Notes: generated from the sequence alone by a model not told the origin. A stretch of 64,000 nucleotides of DNA from Shinisaurus crocodilurus (GCA_021292165.1 CM037877.1:299724726-299788725), one strand, 5' to 3'; shown: positions 1 through 11,219, counted from the first letter of the stretch. Program-made: numbers and translations.

Positions 1-330
1 GAGATAAACTGGGCCGGAGCCGTGTAGGGTTTTAAAGGTCAAAACCAACACCTTGAATTCGGCTCGGCAAGCAACTGGTAGCCAGTGCAACTCCTTAAGC
101 ACTGGCGTGATGTGATCACGCCGGCGGCTGCCCTTAATCAGGCGAGCCGCCCCGTTTTGTACCAGCTGAAGCTTCCGGACCGTCTTCCAGGGTAACCCCA
201 CGTAGAGCGCATTACAGTAGTGTAGGCGAGAGGAGACCAAGGCATACACCACTGATGGGAGCAGCTTTACAGCAGCTTAGAGCGAGCAAAAGCAGCAGTA
301 CACACAAGGGTTACCCAGAATGACCCTGAT
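1..330. repeat. LINE-derived fragment (L2/CR1-like), tentative
   Basis: No open frame of note. The text (a run about an amino-acid-like pattern of trimmed 3' LINE sequence, moderately GC-rich) reads like 3' ends of reptile LINEs that I have seen often, but no second copy in this window confirms it. The stretch from 330 to 1040 shows nothing I can assign. Confidence 0.3.
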
Positions 331-1047
331 TCAGGCGATTTCAGCTAGTTTCACCGGGAGCTCCCCGGGGCTGGATCCTGAGGTCGAACCGAAGCCCTGG
401 ACCTGCACGCTGCTTGCTGCCCACGACCAACAACTTTTCCCGCCACAGACCCCCTTCTTTATACCCTCCTCTTGGCTCCCCCTCCCTCCTGCGCCCCCTC
501 CCCTCCTGATTGCCTGAAGCGAGTCAGGAATAACCTGTTTCTCTGGGTGCTATGGGGTGCTCGAGAGCACTTGCCGCCCTTTGAGACCGCCAGGAACCTT
601 GGCGCCCCTCTTGTTGCTTGGGGATGCTTCGCAGCTCATTTGGCTGCCTGGGGAGGGGAAGTTGCCAGGGGGTGTGCAGGTGTATCCCATTGTGAGCCTC
701 ATTGAAGGGCAGGAAAACAAGTGCGGGTAAACAAGGTGAAAGGTGGATACCTGGGCTGCTGCTGCTGCAAGTGGGGTGTGCGTGTACCTGACCTGGCTTT
801 CTCTTCACATTTCCATATTCCCTCGTCTTAGGATTCCACTGGTGTTGCAACCATGAAACTATCCGTTGGCAATGACTGTTGCAAACATTTCCGCTCTGGT
901 TCCCCCACGTTTTCTCCCATCATGTCCTCTGTTCTTGAGTTTCCCCAGAAGCATCAGGCTAGCTAGTCCCTGGTTGAGGAGGCATCCTGTTGGATGACCC
1001 TCTCGGGCCGGTCCAGTGAGGCAGTTCATGTCTTTCACCCTTTGCAG

Positions 1048-1174
1048 TATACAGCAGACGAGGCCCCATCTTCATCAGTGGGGCAGAAGATGGCTCTGGA
1101 TTTGGGGACCAAGCCAAAGCAGCAATGCCAGGTATGAACCTCCTACAGGAGGCACCTCAGAAGTGCCTTGTTTC

Positions 1175-1227
<53 letters not shown>

Positions 1228-2969
1228 GACAGCAGCGGAAGAGATGTGAAAGCTATGCATCAGCCTGCCAGCAGAATTTTTGCTTTGATCTAGCACCACC
1301 TTGCCCAACTTGTTGCCCTCCAGATGTGTTCGCCATGCTGGCTGTGCATGATGGGAATTACAGTCCAACACATCTGGAGGGCACCAGGTTGGGGAAGGCT
1401 GGTCGAGCAGCTCAGGTCCTGCAAAGCTCCATGTTCCAAGGCAACCTGAACCACAAAGTGCCCTGAGCCGCCACTTTCTCCTCCCCAGAGGAGGAGAGCA
1501 CGGCCTTGGAACTGAAGGCAGAGGTCCTATCCAGGCCCCTTGAAGACGCTGCGGCCTCCAGCGCCGAGAAACGTCCTGTAGAAGTGGTCGACATGGCGGC
1601 AGCAAAAGGTGAGGAGTGGAGCGGCACGTCCAGAGTCCAGTTTTGGATCTGGGTTCCAAACGGAAAAGGGACTTATCTCTAAACTGGGGCGAGGGAGCCT
1701 CACGTTTGCCCGGACACCCCCTGCAACTGCATCCCAGACTTGTGGACTGGCTGTGTCCAGTCTTGAGGGAAGACATTTTGCACTTGTTCAGGAGCACTCT
1801 TGACACCTCAGGCAGGGCCCAGCCTTGCTCACTCGGGGCCTTAAATTCTAGAAGAGCGGGCAGCGCCAGGCACCCTCGTGGCCCAGTTGAAAGGCAGTGG
1901 GGCGGAGTACTGAGCAGGCTGTTGCTTGTGGGGCTTGGGAGAGCATTTCCCTCGCTTTCCTGGTCTTAACTGGAGTGCAACCCTTCTCCCTCCACCACCA
2001 CATTGCTACGGAAATCATAATTTGGGCTGTTTCTCCTATGGGCTTAAAAAAAAACCCACCCTTTTTGCGCAATGAAAATGGCAAGGTTTTTTAACCTTTA
2101 TTATTTATTATTTATTTATTATTTGCATTTATCTATCGCCCATCTGGCCGGCCACCCGGCCACCCTGGGCGATGTACAGAAAATAAAACAGAACAAAATA
2201 CATTAAAACATTTTTCTCCATTAAAATACATTAAACAGTATAAAATTTTAAAATCTTAGCCCACCCCATATTCCCGCCTGAATAACCAAGTTTTTAATAA
2301 GCGGCGGAAGCTCAGCAGAGAGGGGGCATTTCCCCCTAAAGGTGGGAAATGTCCGTGTGCCGAATGTCCAAAAAGGCTGACCCTTCGCTCTTCTGCTTTA
2401 AGGATCCCGCCACTGGGAGAGACCAAAGGTCCAGTAGTCCAGTGGAGGCACCTCTTCGTCACCTGCATCGGGTGCTCGGAGACACCAGCCTCCGAACATG
2501 GAGGAGGTCCGGTTCTGAGTAACTGGCAAGAACCGAGTCGTCTAGCCTTCCCCAACCGAACCTGGTCCCCTCCAGATGTGTTGGACTACAACTCCCATCA
2601 TCCCCAGCCAACAAGGCCAGTGGCCATGGGAGTTGCAGTCCAACACATCTGCGGAGCACCAGGTGGCGGGACGGCTGGCCCGGCCCTCCTTGTAAGGCTG
2701 TACGTGTGCTCAGGGCTACCCGTTCCTCAGCGGACGCGCCGCAGAATGGGCAGGCGTTGGGCTGCGGCGCCCGGCCTCTGCCTGAGCCCTTCCTTTGCTT
2801 CTCTCTAGGTCCAGAGCAGCGGCCTGGGGTGGTGCTTGTCCTGTCGTTGGTGATGGCAGGGCTGACGGTCGGCTTCCTAGCTCTCGGAGTCTTCATCCTG
2901 GTCAACAGGTGCCGTCGCCGTCGTCTCAACGCGGCGCTCTCTCCATCTCCGCTCGGCGTGAAGCTTTAA
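1048..2969 (+). CDS. C-terminal exons of an unidentified single-pass membrane protein (partial)
   Basis: Three exons join in phase 1 throughout: 1048-1131, 1489-1608 and 2809-2969, each bounded by AG and GT, with a TAA stop at 2967-2969. The 5' part lies left of the window or was not found. Exon 1 encodes RGPIFISGAEDGSGFGDQ, which contains an acidic-flanked Ser-Gly-x-Gly, the usual glycosaminoglycan attachment context. Exon 2 is an acidic, Ala/Glu-rich stalk. Exon 3 gives a hydrophobic segment of about 24 residues (VVLVLSLVMAG to VFILV) followed by an Arg-rich stop-transfer sequence (NRCRRRRL) and a tail of about 15 residues ending GVKL. This predicts a type I protein with a short cytoplasmic tail. 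In mammals the genes just upstream of SENP3 are TNFSF12/TNFSF13, which are type II and do not match. I cannot name the gene. Phase-1 exons fit extracellular modules. Confidence 0.7.
1170..1224. repeat. (TG)n(AG)n compound microsatellite
   Basis: A TG run is followed directly by an AG/GA run, in the intron between the first two visible exons of the upstream gene. Confidence 0.95.
1308..1412. mobile_element. Palindromic MITE (TTCCCCAACCTGG-type), degraded
   Basis: The arms read TTGCCCTCCAGATGTGTT on the left and CAACACATCTGGAGGGCACC on the right, around a decayed centre. It belongs to the same family as copies at 2555, 13987, 28205, 38325, 47480 and 48270. Confidence 0.7.
2094..2330. repeat. 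Interspersed repeat, family R1 (A/T-rich, copy 1)
   Basis: Starts with a TTATTTATT tract and runs through 'TATCGCCCATCT' and 'CCTGGGCGATGTACAG'. The same sequence recurs at 6500-6740, including the shared block around 'AGCCCACCCCATATTCCC'. The class is unknown; the tract and the lack of coding suggest a SINE or a truncated LINE 3' end. Confidence 0.75.
2555..2680. mobile_element. Palindromic MITE (TTCCCCAACC-type)
   Basis: Left arm has CCAGATGTGTTGGACTACAA and right arm has AGTTGCAGTCCAACACATCT, which are inverted copies around a short centre. It lies in the last intron of the upstream gene. Confidence 0.8.
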
Positions 2970-2994
2970 CATTTTCTGTATAACCTGGAAACTG

Positions 2995-3000
2995 AGTAAA
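2995..3000 (+). terminator. Variant polyA signal (AGTAAA) of the membrane-protein gene
   Basis: AGTAAA lies 26 bases after the TAA stop. It is a known weaker variant of AATAAA; no canonical signal is seen nearby. If used, the 3' UTR is unusually short. Confidence 0.4.
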
Positions 3001-3099
3001 AGGTGCTTCAACCCCCCTGCATTTTTGCAGTCTGCTCACTCCAGGGTCTGGGAGGGTGGTCCAACGCAGGTGGTCCTTAGGGCACCCGAGATATCAGGT

Positions 3100-3272
3100 G
3101 TCTCATTTCATTTCATTTCAAGTTATGTCAGTTTATATACAGTCCCCAATCAGGCCGGAACGCTCTGGGCGGTTCACAACACTCTTACAGGAAAACAACA
3201 TTAAAACATACAAAACAGTTTAAAAAATTAAAAACCAAATTTAAAAACACAGTTTAAAATAACAATACAATC
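3100..3272. repeat. Interspersed repeat, family R2 (copy 1)
   Basis: A CATTTCATTT tract leads into 'TTATATACAG', 'CTCTGGGCGGTTCACAACAC' and an A-rich stretch with 'AAAACACAGTTTAAAATAAC'. The same order of blocks recurs at 55547-55730. Class not recognised. Confidence 0.75.
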
Positions 3273-3274
3273 AT

Positions 3275-4218
3275 GAATCTTCAACATTTTTATTAATGAC
3301 TTGGATCAGGAGGTACAGGGAATGCTTATAAAATTTGCAGATGACACAAAGTTGGGTGGAACAGCTATACTCTGGAAGACAAAACAAAATTCAAAGTGAC
3401 CTCGATAGGCTGGAGCGCTGGGCCGAAAACAACAGAATGAAATTTAATAGGGATAAATGCCAAGTGCTGCACCTAGGGAGAGGAAACCAAATGCAGAGTT
3501 ACAGAATGGGGGACACTTGGCTCAACAATACTACAAGTGAGAAGGATCTTGGAATTGTGGTAGATCACAAACTGAATATGAGCCAGCAATGCGATGTGGC
3601 TGCAAAGAAGGCAAATGCAATTTTGGGCTGTATTAATAGAAGTATAGCTTCCAAATCGCGGGAAGTGATAATTCCCCTTTACTCGGCACTGGTTAGGCCT
3701 CATCTTGAGTACTGCGTCCAGTTCTGGGCACTCACTTTAAGAAGGACATAGACAAACTGGAGAGGGTTCAGAGGAGGGCAAAAGGATGATAAAGGGACTG
3801 GAAACAAGGCCTATGAGGAGAGACTGAAAGAACTGGGCATGTTTCCTTCAGAAGAGGAGACTGAGGGGAGATATGATCGCACTCTTCCAGTATTGAAGGG
3901 ATGCACACAGAGGAGGGCAAAGATCTCTTCTCGATCATCCCAGTTTGCAGGACACGGAATAATGGGCTCAAGTTACAGGAACCTAGATTCCACCTAAACA
4001 TCAGGAAACATTTCCTGACTGTCAGAGCAATAAGACAATGGAATCAACTACCTAGGGAGGTCGTGGGCTCTCCCACTCTGGAGGCATTTAAGGTGCAGCT
4101 GGACAGACATCTGTCAGAGATGCTTTGACCTAGATTCCTGCATTGAGCAGGGGGTTGGACTCGATGGCCTTGTAGGCCCCTTCCAACTCTACTTTTCTAT
4201 GATTCTATGATTCTATGA
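3275..4218 (+). mobile_element. CR1 LINE, 5'-truncated 3' portion
   Basis: It begins inside the reverse-transcriptase region (the INDLD...FADDTKL block) and continues to the CR1 3' end, where the terminal repeat reads ATTCTATGATTCTATGA. Frame breaks occur near 3350 and after about 3740, so it encodes nothing intact. It is closely similar to the long copy at 6770-9541. Confidence 0.93.
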
Positions 4219-5400
4219 ATCTGCTACTCTTGGTACCCCTTATCAATCGAAGAAACTCCCTTTTCATTTGTACATCTGGAGTTGGCACCTGAGAGTACAC
4301 TTCAGGGATGAGACTCTAGCCGAGAAGTATTGTCTGGTGCCGCCATATCAACTAAAGAAAGAAGCGACAGAACTCTTCAAGGTTCTCTGGCTAAAATAGC
4401 AATTGGCAGATGGGCAAGGTTAGGAGAGCAGAGAGATTAATACATCTAGCAGTGTGTGCTATATACAGCTTTGTTGATTACATGTGTATAATGGAGCTTT
4501 ATTTTTACATTTTGTAAATACACCATGTCCAATTTTCTAACACTGAGGCAGAGGGGTGCATTCCCCTTCCGCCGGCCAAGACCTGGGCGTAATCCTATCC
4601 CTCGCTGATGCACGTTCGATGTGCAAAAAGACTACCTGGTCCTACCCCATCATCCCCATTATACTCGGAGCGGTTACTACTTTCCCTGTGCTTGGCTTTA
4701 GAAGAGTGTTGAGCTCTGCTCTCTTCTCTCCTGATGCCAGCACAGGATTAGTACCCCAGGCCACCGCTCCGCTCCCTGCAGACGGCAGGCAAGTGCCTCT
4801 GCACTTCAACCTGTAGAACAGACAACTGGGGCTGGGTCGGAGGAGGTGGAGACTCAAAAAGTTTCTGGAGATCTTGAAACTACATAGGAAGAAACATAGG
4901 GAAGAATGAAAGATGCCGTGCGAATGGGCCTAACCCAGCTTTGCCATTGAGAGAGAAAGCACACAGTGCAAAGTTGGAATGTTCAGTACATTTATGAAAC
5001 CTAAAGTATAAATACTTCATTTTTATTCAGAGAAACATATCCATTGTTTAGATATGCTCCTGCATACTAAAGTACCTACGCATGTCTTGGCCAAGGAAAG
5101 GAAAAAGTTAAATGGAAAGCAATAGTGTACTAAACAGAAAGGAAGCTGTTATACTGGCTGAGAAACAATCTATCCCTGCAGCTGGCAGCATTCGGGGCGG
5201 GGTGGGTGGGTGGGAATGAAATTGTAACACCTGTTTAGCAGAGGTGACATGGGTGAGGTGGGTATACACTCAAGCAGCAATGTCTCTTTCAAACTGCTTC
5301 CAAGTGTCTGGGGGGGGGGAAACCCTAAGGGTGAAATCCTACGCATGTTTAGCTGGAATGCGGGGAGTGGATGATTTTTTTTTTCCTGTCTAAAGCATCC
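4219..5400. other. No gene or clear repeat recognised
   Basis: Ordinary A/T-leaning intergenic sequence. I found no exon, RNA or element structure. Confidence 0.5.
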
Positions 5401-5404
5401 ATAG

Positions 5405-6505
5405 ACTCACCAAGAAAGAGATCTCGGGGTCCTGGTGGTCAGCTCAACCCAGTCGACCCAGTGTGCAGCTGCTGTGAAAACGGCAAACTCCATGTTGAGG
5501 AAAGGAATTGAAAATAAAACTGCCAGGATCATCCTCCCCTTATACCAGTGATGGCGAACCTTTTTGTGCCCGAGTGCCCAAACTGCAACACAAAACCAAC
5601 TTATTTATTTCAAAGTGCCAACCCTGCAATTAAACCTGAATACTGAGGTTTTAGTTTTAGAAAAACAACTCATACAGTTGTCCGAACTAATTAACATCTT
5701 TTGTCTTTAAAGAAAAACACAGTAACAGAGCTTTCAATGATACAAACAGTTTTTTGTTGAAAAAAAAATCAACTCAAAAAATTATTATAGTACTACATTG
5801 TACACATAGCCTGAAGGGAATTTATACAAACTTTTTAAATAATTAGGCACATGTATTTTTGGATAAGGGATTCTCAACTTGAAATATGATTATATGCCAG
5901 ACTGAAATTGTATGGGGCAAGCTTTACTCCGGGTCCTTTTTCCCTGCTTCTACAGGTGTCGGATTAGTACAGTAAAAGTCAACCTGTACTAGGATGAGCA
6001 AGATAAACAAGAAAACTAAACGTGCTTACACATTTTAAACACTTTATGTCTTGGACTGCAAACACTGCATTAGGTAAAAGTTTGCATTGGGCATGCTTTT
6101 GCACAATTACCGGTAATGTGATTTTTGCTATTGCATGCATGCTGATAATTTGTCAAACCTTGGCTCATACTCCATTAGTTTGAGAGCAACACATGCAGCA
6201 CTCAGGTCAACTGTTAGGGCTTTACATCCAAGCCATGCTCTGTGCATCATTCTTCAAAATCTTTTAAATGTGATAACAATGTAGAAAAGAATTCTGTAAC
6301 AGGAATTCTAGAATAAAATCATTCTGTTCCACACTGTGAGAAAGAACAAGATCATTAGTGTTTTGCAGAAGGGGACGGTCTTTTCGCGATCTGGTGACCA
6401 ATGGCTTGAGTGCCCACAGAGAGGTCCCTGCATGCCAGCTGAGGCACCCGTGCCATAGGTTAGCCATCACTGCCTTATACAAATCCATGGTGCGACCACA
6501 CTTAT
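5405..6505 (+). mobile_element. Older CR1/L3-type LINE fragment, split by a hAT insertion
   Basis: Parts 5405-5545 and 6473-6505 join into one sequence that matches the uninterrupted old CR1 at 33828-34507 (CCAGTGTGCA...TGCTGTGAAAA...ATCATCCT...CCCTTATACAAATC). The hAT element sits exactly in the join. Confidence 0.8.
5546..6472. mobile_element. Non-autonomous hAT transposon with perfect 8-bp target duplication
   Basis: The ends are inverted repeats: CAGTGATGGCGAACCT at 5546 and AGGTTAGCCATCACTG ending at 6472, 15 of 16 bases complementary. The flanks carry the identical 8-bp duplication CCTTATAC at 5538-5545 and 6473-6480, which is the hAT target-site length. No transposase ORF is seen in 927 bp. 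Confidence 0.92.
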
Positions 6506-6762
6506 TTATTGTACTTCTAGATCGCCCATCTAGCAGGAACCCAGCTACTCTGGGCAATGTACAATGTGAAATAAAACAAGCAGAATAAATACATTTAAAA
6601 CAGTATAAAATTTTAAAATCCTAGCCCACCCCATATTCCCACCTGAAAAGCCATGTTTTTAATAAACGGCGGAAGCTCATCAAGGAGGGGGGCATGGTGG
6701 AGGTCACTGGGGAGAGAGTTCCACAGTTTGGGGGCCTTCACAGAAAAGGTCCTCTTCCTTAA
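6500..6762. repeat. Interspersed repeat, family R1 (copy 2)
   Basis: Shares with 2094-2330 the blocks TTATTTATT, ATCGCCCATCT, GGGCAATGTACA, AGCCCACCCCATATTCCC and AATAAACGGCGGAAGCTC. It extends a little further at its 3' end (GAGTTCCACAGTTTGGGGGC). Confidence 0.75.
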
Positions 6763-6769
6763 TACATGA

Positions 6770-9541
6770 GGGCAAATTCGACTTGATAGGGATAACTGAA
6801 ACCTGGTGGGATGACTCCCATGGCTGGAATACAGCAATTGAAGGATATAACTTGTTCAAAAAGAACAGAAGCAACAGAAAGGGAGGTGGAGTTGCACTGT
6901 ATGTTAAAAATACGTATCTCTGCACAGAGATACAGGAGAGGAGCTTGGCAGCCCCATTGAGAGCATCTGGGTTAAAATAAAGGGGGCAAAGAATAAAGCG
7001 AACATGGTGGTCAGAGTCTACTACCAACCACCCAATCAAAGAGAAGACAAGGATCAAACTTCAAAAGCAAATTGCCAATGTTTCAAGGAGGCATGATGTA
7101 GTAGTGATGGGGGACTTCGATTTCCCCGATATCTGTTGGGAGACAAATTCTGCCAAACATGGCCCCTCCAAGAAATTCCTGGCTTGTGTTGCTGATAACT
7201 TCCTCCTACAGAAAGTGGAGGAAGGAACTAGAGGATCGGCTATCCTTGACCTGATTCTAACCAACAGAGACGACTTAGTGGGGTAAAGTGGCAGTTTCAA
7301 GAACTCTGGGGGAAAGTGACCATGTTATACTTGAGTTCTTGATTCTAAAGGAAGCAAAAGCTGAGTGTGGCCAAACACGTACCCTGGATTTTAGGAAAGC
7401 CAATTTTAATAAACTCAGAACAATGATAAGTAAGGTCCCATGGCAAGTGACTCTAATGAGAAAAGGAGCCCAGGATGGGTGGGAGTTTTAAAAAAATGAA
7501 ATTCTAAAGGCACAATTGCAAACAATTCCCACAAGGAAAAAAGGCAGAGGGCAACAGAAGAAGCCAATGTGGCTTCACAAAAAACTCAGAGATTACCTGA
7601 AAACAAAAAAGGACACATATAGGAAGTAGAAGGAAGGACAGGCTACAAGGGAAGAGTACAGGCGGGTAGCACAGAACTGCAGGAATAGTGTCAGGAAGGC
7701 TAAAGCTGAGAATGAGCTGAGGCTAGCGAGGGATGCTAAAAACAACAAGAAAGCTTTCTTCAGATACGTGCACAGTAAAATACCGAGGAAAGAAATGGTG
7801 GTTCAACTACGCAATGAGGATGGCAAATTGATAACAGAAGACAAAGAAAAGGCAGATGTGTTCAATTCTTACTTCGGCTCGGTCTTCTCCGAAAAGAGAG
7901 TTTATGTTTCCCCTGGCAAACCTGAAATGCAGACTGAAGGGGCAGGATTGCAGCTTGAGATTGATAGGCAAATGGTCAAGGAGCACCTGATTACTCTGAA
8001 CGAGTTTAAATCTCCAGGGCCTGATGAGCTGCATCCTAGAGTAATAAAGGAACTGGCAGAAGAACTCTCAGAACCACTGTCTATTATCTTTGAGAAATCA
8101 TGGAGGACAGGTGAAGTGCCAGATGACTGGAGGAGGGCTAATGTTGTTCCCATCTTCAAAAAGGGCAAGGAGGAGGTACCTAGGAACTATAGGCCAGTCA
8201 GTCTGACATCAATCCCTGGGAAAATTTTGGAACAGATTATAAAGAAGTCAGTCTGCAAGCACCTTGAAAACAATGCAGTGATTACTAGAAGCCAGCATGG
8301 ATTTGTCAAGAACAAATCCTGCCAGACTAATCTGATCTCATTTTTTGATCGGGTAACCTCCCTTGTGGACTATGGGAATGCTGTGGACATAATATATCTG
8401 GACTTCAGCAAAGCTTTCGACAAAGTGCCTCATGATACCCTGATTAGCAAGCTAGCTAAAAGTGGGCTAGATGGAACAACTATCAGGTGGATCCACAATT
8501 GGCTACAGAATCGGACTCAAAGAGTGCTTATCAATGGTTCCTTCTCAAACTGGGGAGAGGTAACGAGCGGGGTACCACAGGGCTCGGTCCTGGGCCCAGT
8601 GCTCTTCAACATTGTTATTAATGACTTGGATGAAGAGGTCCAGGGAATGCTTATCAAATTTGCAGATGACACAGAGTTGGGTAAAACAGCTAATACTATG
8701 GAAGACAGAAACAAAATTCAAAGCGATCTCGATAGACTGGAGCGCTGGGCCGAAAACAACAGAATGAAATTTAATAGGGATAAATGCCAAGTGCTGCACC
8801 TAGGGAAAGGAAACCAAATGCAGAGTTACAGAATGGGGGACACTTGGCTCAACAATACCACAAGTGAGAAGGATCTTGGAATTGTGGTAGATCACAAACT
8901 GAATATGAGCCAGCAATGCAATGTGGCTGCAAAGAAGGCAAATGCTATTTTGGGCTGCATTAATAGAAGTATAGCTTCTAAATCACGTGAAGTGATAATT
9001 CCCCTTTACTCGGCACTGCTTAGGCCTCATCTTGAGTACTGTGTCCAGTTCTGGGCACCACACTTTAAGAAGGATGTAGACAAACTGGAGAGGGTTCAGA
9101 GGAGGGCAACAAGGATGATAAAGGGACTGGAAACAAGGCCCTATGAGGAGAGACTGAAAGAACTGGGCATGTTTAGCCTTCAGAAGAGGAGACTGAGGGG
9201 AGATATGATCGCTCTCTTCCAGTACTTGAAGGGTTGTCACACAGAGGAGGGCCAGGATCTCTTCTCGATCATCCCAGTTTGCAGGACACAGAATAATGGG
9301 CTCAAGTTACAGGAACCCAGATTCCACCTAAACATCAGGAAAAATTTCCTGACTGTCAGAGCAATAAGACAATGGAACCAACTACCTAGGGAGGTGGTGG
9401 GCTCTCCCAGTCTGGAGGCATTCAAGGTGCAGCTGGACAGCCATCTGTCGGGGATGCTTTGACCTGGATTCCTGCATTGAGCAGGGGGTTGGACTCGGTG
9501 GCCTTGTAGGCCCCTTCCAACTCTACTTTTCTATTATTCTA
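6770..9541 (+). mobile_element. CR1 LINE, long copy with endonuclease remnants and open RT region
   Basis: The left part (6783-7490) encodes pieces of an APE-type endonuclease ([20 protein letters not shown]) in broken frames, so the first half of ORF2 is dead. The right half keeps one long ORF for reverse transcriptase (7768-9462). It ends with the CR1 3' sequence TTGGACTCGGTGGCCTTGTA and a decayed ATTCTA repeat. The 5' end is truncated near 6770. Confidence 0.93.
7768..9462 (+). CDS. CR1 ORF2 fragment: reverse transcriptase (mobile element)
   Basis: A 564-residue open frame that encodes the reverse transcriptase and C-terminal part of a CR1 retrotransposon, the enzyme that copies the element's RNA at a nicked target. 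Visible motifs in order: SPGPDELHPRV (about residue 82), NYRPVSLTSI, QHGFVKNKSC, YLDFSKAFDKVPH, GVPQGSVLGPVLF, and the catalytic FADDT box (FADD form of YxDD). The thumb/C-terminal part ends AFKVQLDSHLSGML. The Met at 7768 is only the first in this open stretch; the true ORF2 began far upstream with the endonuclease, which is broken here. It cannot act alone. The long intact frame suggests a young insertion. Confidence 0.92.
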   Translation: MHSKIPRKEMVVQLRNEDGKLITEDKEKADVFNSYFGSVFSEKRVYVSPGKPEMQTEGAGLQLEIDRQMVKEHLITLNEFKSPGPDELHPRVIKELAEELSEPLSIIFEKSWRTGEVPDDWRRANVVPIFKKGKEEVPRNYRPVSLTSIPGKILEQIIKKSVCKHLENNAVITRSQHGFVKNKSCQTNLISFFDRVTSLVDYGNAVDIIYLDFSKAFDKVPHDTLISKLAKSGLDGTTIRWIHNWLQNRTQRVLINGSFSNWGEVTSGVPQGSVLGPVLFNIVINDLDEEVQGMLIKFADDTELGKTANTMEDRNKIQSDLDRLERWAENNRMKFNRDKCQVLHLGKGNQMQSYRMGDTWLNNTTSEKDLGIVVDHKLNMSQQCNVAAKKANAILGCINRSIASKSREVIIPLYSALLRPHLEYCVQFWAPHFKKDVDKLERVQRRATRMIKGLETRPYEERLKELGMFSLQKRRLRGDMIALFQYLKGCHTEEGQDLFSIIPVCRTQNNGLKLQEPRFHLNIRKNFLTVRAIRQWNQLPREVVGSPSLEAFKVQLDSHLSGML

Positions 9542-9544
9542 CTA

Positions 9545-9750
9545 GTCCTGATGGCTCTGTGCTACCTCCAGGATCAGAGGAAGTGTACCTTTGTACACCA
9601 GTTGCTGGGGAACATGGGTGAGAGGGTGCTGTTGCACTGATGTCCTGCATGTGGGCTTCCCACAGGCAATTGGTTGGCCACTGTGTGAACAGAATGCTGG
9701 ACTAGATGGACCCTTATGTTCAGCATGGTGGTTCTTATGTTCTTGTACTT
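9545..9750 (+). mobile_element. Old CR1/L3-type 3' end
   Basis: Contains the 3' block GTACACCAGTTGCTGGGGAACATGGG...GTGTGAACAGAATGCTGGACTAGATGG and TTCTTATGTTCTT, as in 32285-32640 and 33828-34507. It directly follows the younger CR1. Confidence 0.75.
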
Positions 9751-10424
9751 ATAGCAAATTCATTATCTGATTATGGATCCTTCTGTAGCCAAAAGTCCAT
9801 GCACACGAGCAGGCTTTGGGAACCCCTGAGGTTTGCAGAAGTACAAAAAATTATTGAGAAAAACCATAATCGGTTGGGGGAGAAAGAGAGAACCCCACAA
9901 CATCCCATGTGGACTGTGTATGCTTAGTGGCCGCAAAATGCTGACAGTCAGAATTTCCTTTTTTTGTGAGAGACAAGTTTTTTCTAGTTTCCTTCCTGTC
10001 GTTTCACTTATGGGGTGGGGGTGGAATGGAGTATTCTGAAAGAAGGCGCTGCTGGCTGAAAGTTGGAATGCTGAGTAGCAGCGCCCCATGCTGTGCATTA
10101 TGCAGCTATTCTGGCTGTCCTTCCTTAACAGATTTTTTTTTTTTTCTGGTGAAAAAAAGACAGAACGAAGAAGTGGTGTGAAAACATGGGAAGGCTACAA
10201 CTAGAGGATGACTTCTGAATGTCCCCTCCCCAAATAAAATGTGTGAATGAGGCAATTGTGCAAGGGCAGTGTACAAAGCTCTTGAAGCAACCGCAGAGCA
10301 GTGTACAAAGCTCTTGGGCATTTTCCTGTCACCTCAGCGGGTGATTCCACTGAAGCCCTGATTGACCTCTGGAACGGAGAAATGGCCTATATGACCCAGT
10401 TCGTACATCACGGCGGCAACGCTT
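9751..10424. other. No gene or clear repeat recognised
   Basis: Only short A/T tracts and an imperfect local repeat (AGTGTACAAAGCTCTTG appears at about 10268 and 10301). Nothing else supported. Confidence 0.5.
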
Positions 10425-10429
10425 CCTAG

Positions 10430-11151
10430 TGTGAAGGACCAGCACCCGGGTCCTATGCGTGAGTTCGGCGCTTAACGGGTTAACCGGCACTGAGTTACAG
10501 CCCGTACAAGCGATTGAAGCCGACTGGGAGGTTTGCGCCACAAAATGAAACTTCAGCCCTTTGTATGACCAAATAAGGCTTTTATTTACTATACAATATA
10601 CGGAGCGGAACTAACAGCTTTCTAGGAATACTATAACGTCAACATGACCTGACCTGATCTCTGAGTTTATTAATGAACAGGTTTCCAGGCTAGCGCTTTG
10701 GGATTAGTCAGGTACCTTAGACTAAAGACTTTATGCTGGTCAATTTCAGCCTGGCTCCGGGTCTGCCCGATCCGGGGAAGAGAACAGCTTATTCCAGCCA
10801 CCGCTGGAGGACGAATCTTGATAAAACTAACCCGTGTTCCCAACAACCCCCAAAAGGAGGGGAGAGGGGTTTTCAACCCCTGAGTTTCCCGCTCTCTCCG
10901 CCCCTGTGGTTAGGTGGGGCTTATGCCTGCCCCGTGTCAGGTGGGCTTATTCTTGCCCGGAAAAAGAAGGTGACGTATTGGGTACTTTACAGCTCTGTGA
11001 GACTGCCCTGTTAGTTTGATGGTCTTGATGGTCCTTTCCTGGGTTTTGTGGAATCCAGCCGAGGGCCCTCCATTGTTGGTATGCGGATCTGTCTGGCTAC
11101 TTCCTCATCTCTCCAGCCTCCCCCCCCCGCCGGGGAAAGAGACTGAGGTGT

Positions 11152-11185
<34 letters not shown>

Positions 11186-11214
11186 ATGTGTACTCGTGTC
11201 AGGCTTTCTCCACA
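10430..11214. mobile_element. Solo LTR, family L-A (copy 1)
   Basis: A 785-bp unit starting TGTGAAGGACC and ending CTTTCTCCACA, thus TG...CA. The identical 5-bp duplication CCTAG flanks it at 10425-10429 and 11215-11219. A second copy lies at 12674-13440 with its own different duplication, so these are independent insertions and not the two ends of one element. A TG microsatellite occupies 11153-11184. No internal viral coding sequence is present. Confidence 0.9.
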
Positions 11215-11219
11215 CCTAG

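Noticed and set aside
3335..4128. Short open frames that look like protein genes
   Set aside because: They are pieces of CR1 reverse transcriptase in broken frames.
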